From assembly GCF_003384725.1 (NCBI RefSeq), contig NZ_QNVV01000020.1:1-64000 (forward strand): 64,000 nucleotides of DNA. The letters are read 5' to 3'. The position numbers and the translations under genes are program-made. Under the pieces are notes generated by a model. The model did no database searches. It saw only the letters and a list, made by a program, of their open reading frames with translations, and was not told the DNA's origin. Position 1 is the stretch's first letter, and each line of letters starts with the position of its first letter. This DNA comes from Chryseobacterium pennipullorum. GTDB taxonomy: Bacteria; Bacteroidota; Bacteroidia; Flavobacteriales; Weeksellaceae. Positions 60,301-64,000 of this stretch are shown one piece after another.

Positions 60301-61557
60301 TGTGTTCTGCATGTCTGCAGTAGGATTTTCACAGTATAAGGTTGGTGGTAAAGTATCGTGGTGTAAAGCCAGACAGGTTTTAATTAATCCTGCGATTCCG
60401 GCAGCCGGCATGGCATGTCCGATATTGGATTTCACAGAACCGATTCCTGCTACCAGAGCAGCTTCTTCTTTTCCAAAGAACTGTGATAAGGTCTGAAGCT
60501 CAGTTTTATCTCCAAGCGGAGTTCCGGTACCATGGGCTTCAACATAACCTACTTTATTTTTATCCAGATCTGCATTGATCCAGGCTTGTTCTAAAGCTTT
60601 CAACTGGCCTTTGACGGATGGGCTCATCACGCTAGTTCCGTTACCATCACTGCTTACGCCCACGCCTTTAATCACAGCATAGATTTTATCCTGATCACGA
60701 ACAGCGTCTTCCAATCGTTTTAAAACGACGAAACCACAACCTTCGCCAATCAGTAATCCATCAGCATCCATACTGAAGGGCTTGATCTGCTGTTGACGGG
60801 ACATCGCGCCTAATTGAGCAAAAATACTCCAGAACGCAGCATTTTGCCCGGTGTGAACACCTCCGGCGATCATCATATCAGAACGACCTCTCTGAAGTTC
60901 CTGTACAGCGTGATCTACAGCGATTAAAGCGCTGGCACAAGCAGCATCAACAGTAAAAGCAACGCCTCCAAGGTCAAAACGGTTGGCCACCAATGAAGCT
61001 ACCAGATTAGGAATTAATCCCATGGCAGTATCAGCAGCGAAACGTCCTTTACGTTCCTGGAAAGCATGTTTTACTTTTTCAATATCAGCAGAAGATACCT
61101 GAGGGAGAAGTTCCTGCAATAAGGAGGAAATCTGTTCTCCGGTTCTTACAATTTCAATGGCACGGGTAGCTCCCGGCCCGGTATAATTTCCTTTTCCGAT
61201 GATGATTCCTGCTTTTTCAAGGGAAATATTCTTTTGAAATACTCCGGCATCCTCTAAAGCTTTCTGAACTAAATCAAGGGTGAGTAAATGATCGGGTTCT
61301 GTTCCTTCCACCGCAAGGGGTAAAATTCCAAAAGTGGTAGGATTGAACTCATAATCAGGAATAAACCCGCCTCGTTTGCAGTAGAAACGATCGACAGGGT
61401 TGGTGGCATCACTAAAATGCACCGGATCTATCCTATCGGCCGGAGCGGATTGGGTAGAGTCTACTTTATTGACAATATTCTGCCAAAAAGTATGGGCGTC
61501 CTGCGCCCCGGGAAAGACGCAGGATAGTCCAACTACAGCAACATCTGTTTTTTTCAT
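57292..61557 (-). CDS. Multidomain polyketide/fatty acid synthase (KS-AT-DH) with fused phosphopantetheinyl transferase
   Basis: 1421 aa. Domains in order: ketosynthase (about 1-450) with the active Cys in VDAACASALIAVD (about 206) and both His motifs, EAHGTGTPLGD (about 341) and KSNIGHAMPAAG (about 378); acyltransferase (about 540-850) with GHSLGEWLAGY (about 605); a Pro/Gln linker; a hotdog dehydratase region (about 970-1220; HPYLIDHSLLRQ, HVADMEPVIPMTM); and a C-terminal Sfp-type 4'-phosphopantetheinyl transferase (about 1290-1421) with GIDMELMEERSEGF and WVAKEAYGKFLGTGL. The KS and DH resemble PUFA-synthase (PfaA/HglE-like) enzymes. No ACP, KR or ER lies within it, so it must cooperate with the upstream synthase. 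Confidence 0.9.
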   Translation of the reverse strand: MKKTDVAVVGLSCVFPGAQDAHTFWQNIVNKVDSTQSAPADRIDPVHFSDATNPVDRFYCKRGGFIPDYEFNPTTFGILPLAVEGTEPDHLLTLDLVQKALEDAGVFQKNISLEKAGIIIGKGNYTGPGATRAIEIVRTGEQISSLLQELLPQVSSADIEKVKHAFQERKGRFAADTAMGLIPNLVASLVANRFDLGGVAFTVDAACASALIAVDHAVQELQRGRSDMMIAGGVHTGQNAAFWSIFAQLGAMSRQQQIKPFSMDADGLLIGEGCGFVVLKRLEDAVRDQDKIYAVIKGVGVSSDGNGTSVMSPSVKGQLKALEQAWINADLDKNKVGYVEAHGTGTPLGDKTELQTLSQFFGKEEAALVAGIGSVKSNIGHAMPAAGIAGLIKTCLALHHDTLPPTLYCENPTADMQNTRFEPVQEAKNWSKTGLPKVAAVNAFGFGGINAHVVLEGYDMPKKDKVLLLARPTHAELISALQNNDTTLGEGDFRVAIFDPTPARIEKALKIVSKNLIWKNKQDIWYTSTPLLKDGGKVAFVFPGLDGLAKGEVESVSRYFGLTAPIETEGEGLLTDALNIFNTCSILDNSLKKLGIIPDMNAGHSLGEWLAGYSSELAEANSVKALIDVLNPETFELKDSKFIAIGAGIDVVQPFISEISDLYISNDNCPNQVILCGSNAALDELVPLLKSKQIFHQVLPFQSGFHSPFIADKLDVILAGMEKAQFQKTKIPLWSATTLEPYPADQAAIRKLSAEHLVEPVRFRELTDKLYEEGARVFIQVGTGGLIGFIDDTLKGKAFSTIPSSVPARSALAQLQRVVASLFVEGKTIALDFLELQQQSKKASGKGIKLELGSPIIRNFKEVKALAQAFETPKQYTASASAITAKSGHPLVQAFQENVNDMIRMQEEVLTLFQNRPEITIPRPAQVAPVAQYAAPQAPRSTTFTKDLYVTLESHPYLIDHSLLRQPKGWAHVADMEPVIPMTMIFEQLAEIAEAEVPGTQVHKIMNVSVFQWMNVAQPFEKTVKGQWRGENHAYLDIENFANAEVILKSSAVPTPTFNLSVGDLLPIERTPEEIYDAHMFHGDQYQGITEISAVGTKGIIGKIKGNGGKGSLLDNAGQLFGLWLQLTLVKDRIAFPVKIRDIEFFGDMHDQEGIFECTCMQTELNDEFAIANIVLKRDGKVWCAITGWQNRRLEIDAALWNVSMSPLHNRLSEEIAPEVFFFHQAYTRVASWDFILKRYFNQTEKQHHQQLLPNKKKNWMVSRVAVKDAVRNLLRQKKNHACFPITFEIRSDEVGKPYLISDFTEDIHISLAHKGKEAVGIARYGKSVGIDMELMEERSEGFYDLVFTDHELALLKGKDQAEWTTRFWVAKEAYGKFLGTGLKGNPKAFEVELIKDDHLWINNIEIKTIKHKNYIIGWTL

Positions 61558-61576
61558 GTTTAGTGTATACAGAGGG

Positions 61577-64000
61577 TTACCAATTATTTCCTGACATGAT
61601 AAGCACCTGGCTTTCAGTTCCGTATTTTATTTCGTTAAGGAAGATTTCTTTTCCTTCATCCAATGGGATCATGGAAATTCCTCTGCGTTCGTATTCAGAT
61701 TCAAGGGTGGAAGAAACCATTCCGGCACCTTTCCAAGGTCCCCAGTTGATAGAGATTACTTTTCCTTGCAGTCTTTTATTCAGCGCGTTAGCGTAATCAT
61801 CCAGTACACTGTTGGCCGCAGCATAATCTGTCTGGCCTTTGTTACCGTATACGGATGCGATACTTGAGAATAATACCACGAACTGGCAGTCTGTGCGAAG
61901 CTGTTCAGCCAATACACGAAGTGGTTTTACTTTGGTATCAAATACACGTCCGAAAGAAGAAGTCGTCTTTTGTTTGAATAATTTATCTTCCAAAAGACCT
62001 GCTCCGTGGATTACTCCGTCTAAACGGTTGTATTTTTCATAAATACCGCTGATCAGGTTGCTTAATCCCTCTTCGTCACAAAGATCTAAAGATTGATAAA
62101 TAATAGTGTTTCCAAGCGCTTCCATATCACGGATCGTGCGTAGGATCTGATTGTTTTTGAAAATTTTCGTGGTTTCTTTTTCAATCTCAGCAGGGGAAGT
62201 GAATTTTCCGGATTTAATCGAGTAAGCTCTGATTTCTTCCTTAGTCTTCATTCCTTCGAATTCTTTAGCAGAAGCTTCATTTCTTGGATCTGCTGATCTT
62301 CCTACCAAAATATAAGTACATGGATAAGCCTGAGACATGTGTTTCACCAATTCTGCAGTGATTCCCTGTGCACCTCCCAATACCAATACTACTGATTTCT
62401 GATCCAGCTGAATGTGTGCTTCATTTAAACTTGTTGACAGTGGGGAAGGGATAATATCTACCTTATGTCTTTTTTCGTTTTTATAAATCACTTCAGCAGG
62501 TTTATCGTTGGTTAATATTTCCTTTAAAGTAATTTCAGCGATCTGATCTACTTCCTGAGTTGTACTTAAGCTGATGAATCTGCAAGTCGTGTGATCGAAT
62601 TCTCTCGCCAAACTTTTGAAAAGTCCGGGATACCCTTGGTGATGACGTAAAACACTTACATCAGTTACTTCCTGAATATGAGCAGCGATATCAGAGATTA
62701 AATAGACCCATTTTGCTTTATCAAAATCCAGTTTTTTAATCAAATCAACATGATCGATGATGCTTGGCTTATCTGTTGCTGAGAACAGGTCCAGCATGAT
62801 TAATCCGTCAACATGTGAAAGATCTTTGTCTGCGTCTACCAATTCTACAATAGCTCCATGTTTTTCCAACTCAGTTTTAATAGCTGAGGTTTGCGTGCTG
62901 TCATCCTGAGTGATAGCAAAACGTTTTCCCTGAAGAACTTCTGTATTTTGTACTGAAGAAGCATCTGTAGGGGTGATATCAAAACGAAGACGTGATAATA
63001 CATTGTTGGTTGGTTCAGTAACTACTTCTTCCTTTACTTCGTTTTTTGTTTCAGTAGTGTCACCGCTCATTTCACTGATCCAGCTTGCCAATCCACGAAG
63101 GGTTTTAATAGCTGCAAGTTTTTCCATTACATCATCAGCCTGCTCAAGATTTTCTCCGAAACCGATCTTGTTTTTAAGATCTGCAATGATTTCCATACGC
63201 TTGATAGAATCGATACTAAGGTCTGCTTCCAAATCCAGATCCAGTCCTAACATTTCTTTCGGATATCCTGTTTTCTCACTTACGATATTTAAAATACCGT
63301 TTTGAAGGTCTTCTAATGATAAAGCAGACTTAGCCTGTGGTGTTGAAATCGATTCAGCAGCTGTTCCGTTTTTTTCAGCAACGGTTGTAGCTTCAGCTCC
63401 TGAGAATTCAGTAAGCCATGATACTAATCCGTTTAGCGTTTTGATAGCTGCCAATTGCTCCATCACCATATCTTCATTGGTGTTTCCGTTGGCTAATGTG
63501 CCTAACTCGCTGCGAAGTGTTCCGATGATTTCCACTCTTTTGATAGAGTCGATACTCAAGTCAGCTTCAAGGTCCATTTCCATACCCAGCATTTCTTGCG
63601 GATACCCAGTTTTATCACTTACAACCTGTAGTAATAAAGCTTTGACATCTCTTGTTGGGGCAGCTTTTACAGCAACAGCAGTAGCAGTCACTGCAACCGT
63701 TCTTTCCTGCTGAACTGCTTGTACCGGAATGGTACGTTCAGGGGCAGGTGCCGGCATTGGTGTATTGTAAACAGGCATTGGGTTTACCTGAGGATTCTGT
63801 CCCATAAAGGATAGCATCACATCACGTTGTGCCTGTATCATGAGTTTCATACTGTTTAAATATTCCTGCAGCATACGTTCTGCCGTAGATAGGCCTTCCG
63901 GTGCAGGAGCTTGCGTATTATGATTGGTAAAATTGTTCATAGGAATAGGATTTATGATAGGGAGTGCACCATTAGCAGGCAATGAACCTGTTGCCGGATG
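61577..64000 (-). CDS. PKS/PUFA-synthase-like protein, tandem ACPs plus ketoreductase (5' end outside window)
   Basis: The frame is open through the right edge, so the visible part is the C-terminal 807 residues of a larger protein, probably preceded by KS and AT. After a Pro/Ala/Gln linker there are two acyl carrier domains, each with LEADLSIDSIKR (Ser sites at about 155 and 260 of the visible part), the PfaA-type ACP motif. A ketoreductase/SDR region then follows with VLVLGGAQGITAELVKHM (dinucleotide site) and LFSSIASVYGNKGQTDYAAA (Ser/Tyr catalytic segment). A start near 63982 (TTG) is an artefact of open frame. It ends 19 bp before the next megasynthase. Confidence 0.88.
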   Translation of the reverse strand, partial: HPATGSLPANGALPIINPIPMNNFTNHNTQAPAPEGLSTAERMLQEYLNSMKLMIQAQRDVMLSFMGQNPQVNPMPVYNTPMPAPAPERTIPVQAVQQERTVAVTATAVAVKAAPTRDVKALLLQVVSDKTGYPQEMLGMEMDLEADLSIDSIKRVEIIGTLRSELGTLANGNTNEDMVMEQLAAIKTLNGLVSWLTEFSGAEATTVAEKNGTAAESISTPQAKSALSLEDLQNGILNIVSEKTGYPKEMLGLDLDLEADLSIDSIKRMEIIADLKNKIGFGENLEQADDVMEKLAAIKTLRGLASWISEMSGDTTETKNEVKEEVVTEPTNNVLSRLRFDITPTDASSVQNTEVLQGKRFAITQDDSTQTSAIKTELEKHGAIVELVDADKDLSHVDGLIMLDLFSATDKPSIIDHVDLIKKLDFDKAKWVYLISDIAAHIQEVTDVSVLRHHQGYPGLFKSLAREFDHTTCRFISLSTTQEVDQIAEITLKEILTNDKPAEVIYKNEKRHKVDIIPSPLSTSLNEAHIQLDQKSVVLVLGGAQGITAELVKHMSQAYPCTYILVGRSADPRNEASAKEFEGMKTKEEIRAYSIKSGKFTSPAEIEKETTKIFKNNQILRTIRDMEALGNTIIYQSLDLCDEEGLSNLISGIYEKYNRLDGVIHGAGLLEDKLFKQKTTSSFGRVFDTKVKPLRVLAEQLRTDCQFVVLFSSIASVYGNKGQTDYAAANSVLDDYANALNKRLQGKVISINWGPWKGAGMVSSTLESEYERRGISMIPLDEGKEIFLNEIKYGTESQVLIMSGNNW

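Noticed and set aside
63973..63982. TTG at 63982 as the start of the last gene
   Set aside because: The frame is open upstream to the window edge (HPATGSLP...), and the linker region implies N-terminal domains beyond the window.

Overview
The window looks like chromosome from a member of the Flavobacteriia (Bacteroidota), most likely Chryseobacterium or a close relative. The evidence is an A+T-rich sequence, promoters of the Bacteroidota type (-7 TAnnTTTG with an upstream TTTG), starts without clear Shine-Dalgarno sequences, a GLPGLI-family protein, a GG-type Bacteroidota lanthipeptide leader, and protein relatives typical of that group. No tRNA, rRNA or CRISPR array was seen.

Layout. 1-350: end of a frameshifted IS3-type element. 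0.5-16 kb: mostly housekeeping and regulatory genes (thioredoxin-fold protein, TPR/AraC regulator, two small lipoproteins, proline catabolic pruA, topoisomerase IB, aminopeptidase P, a Crp-type regulator with two redox-type genes, a siderophore-interacting flavoprotein, an AraC regulator and a LysE exporter). 16.1-18.9 kb: a compact module of an unknown protein, a membrane protein, a histidine kinase and a LuxR-type response regulator. 18.9-23.8 kb, convergent to that module: an R-body type reb locus with four near-identical 88-aa RebB paralogs, two divergent RebB-like proteins and four uncharacterised partners. 24-27.6 kb: CPBP protease, membrane XRE regulator, serine hydrolase.

27.7-32.1 kb: a class I lanthipeptide locus (precursor, LanC, LanB split into two genes), divergent from a GLPGLI gene. 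33.8-37.0 kb: an uncharacterised three-gene operon of a membrane protein, a P-loop GTPase and a tail-anchored coiled-coil protein. 37.0-37.6 kb: an intergenic block of repeated CGCAGATTT-type units. 37.6-39.6 kb: an acyltransferase and a Rossmann protein. 39.7-50.6 kb: a defence island with GIY-YIG and PD-(D/E)XK nucleases, a truncated HTH protein and a type I restriction-modification locus. That locus has an active hsdS, an inverted silent hsdS, a tyrosine recombinase and a 39-bp perfect inverted repeat, so it can probably switch DNA specificity.

50.8 kb to the right edge: one tightly overlapping minus-strand operon whose 5' end lies outside the window. In transcription order it encodes a PKS/PUFA-synthase-like protein (two ACPs and a KR), a second megasynthase (KS-AT-DH with a fused phosphopantetheinyl transferase), a free ACP, an alpha/beta hydrolase, an 800-aa tandem double glycosyltransferase, two PapA/condensation-type acyltransferases and a small membrane protein. 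The most economical reading is assembly of a polyketide-derived lipid that is glycosylated and then acylated. The product is not known to me. The candidates for undescribed biology are this operon, the reb locus, the lanthipeptide locus and the GTPase operon.
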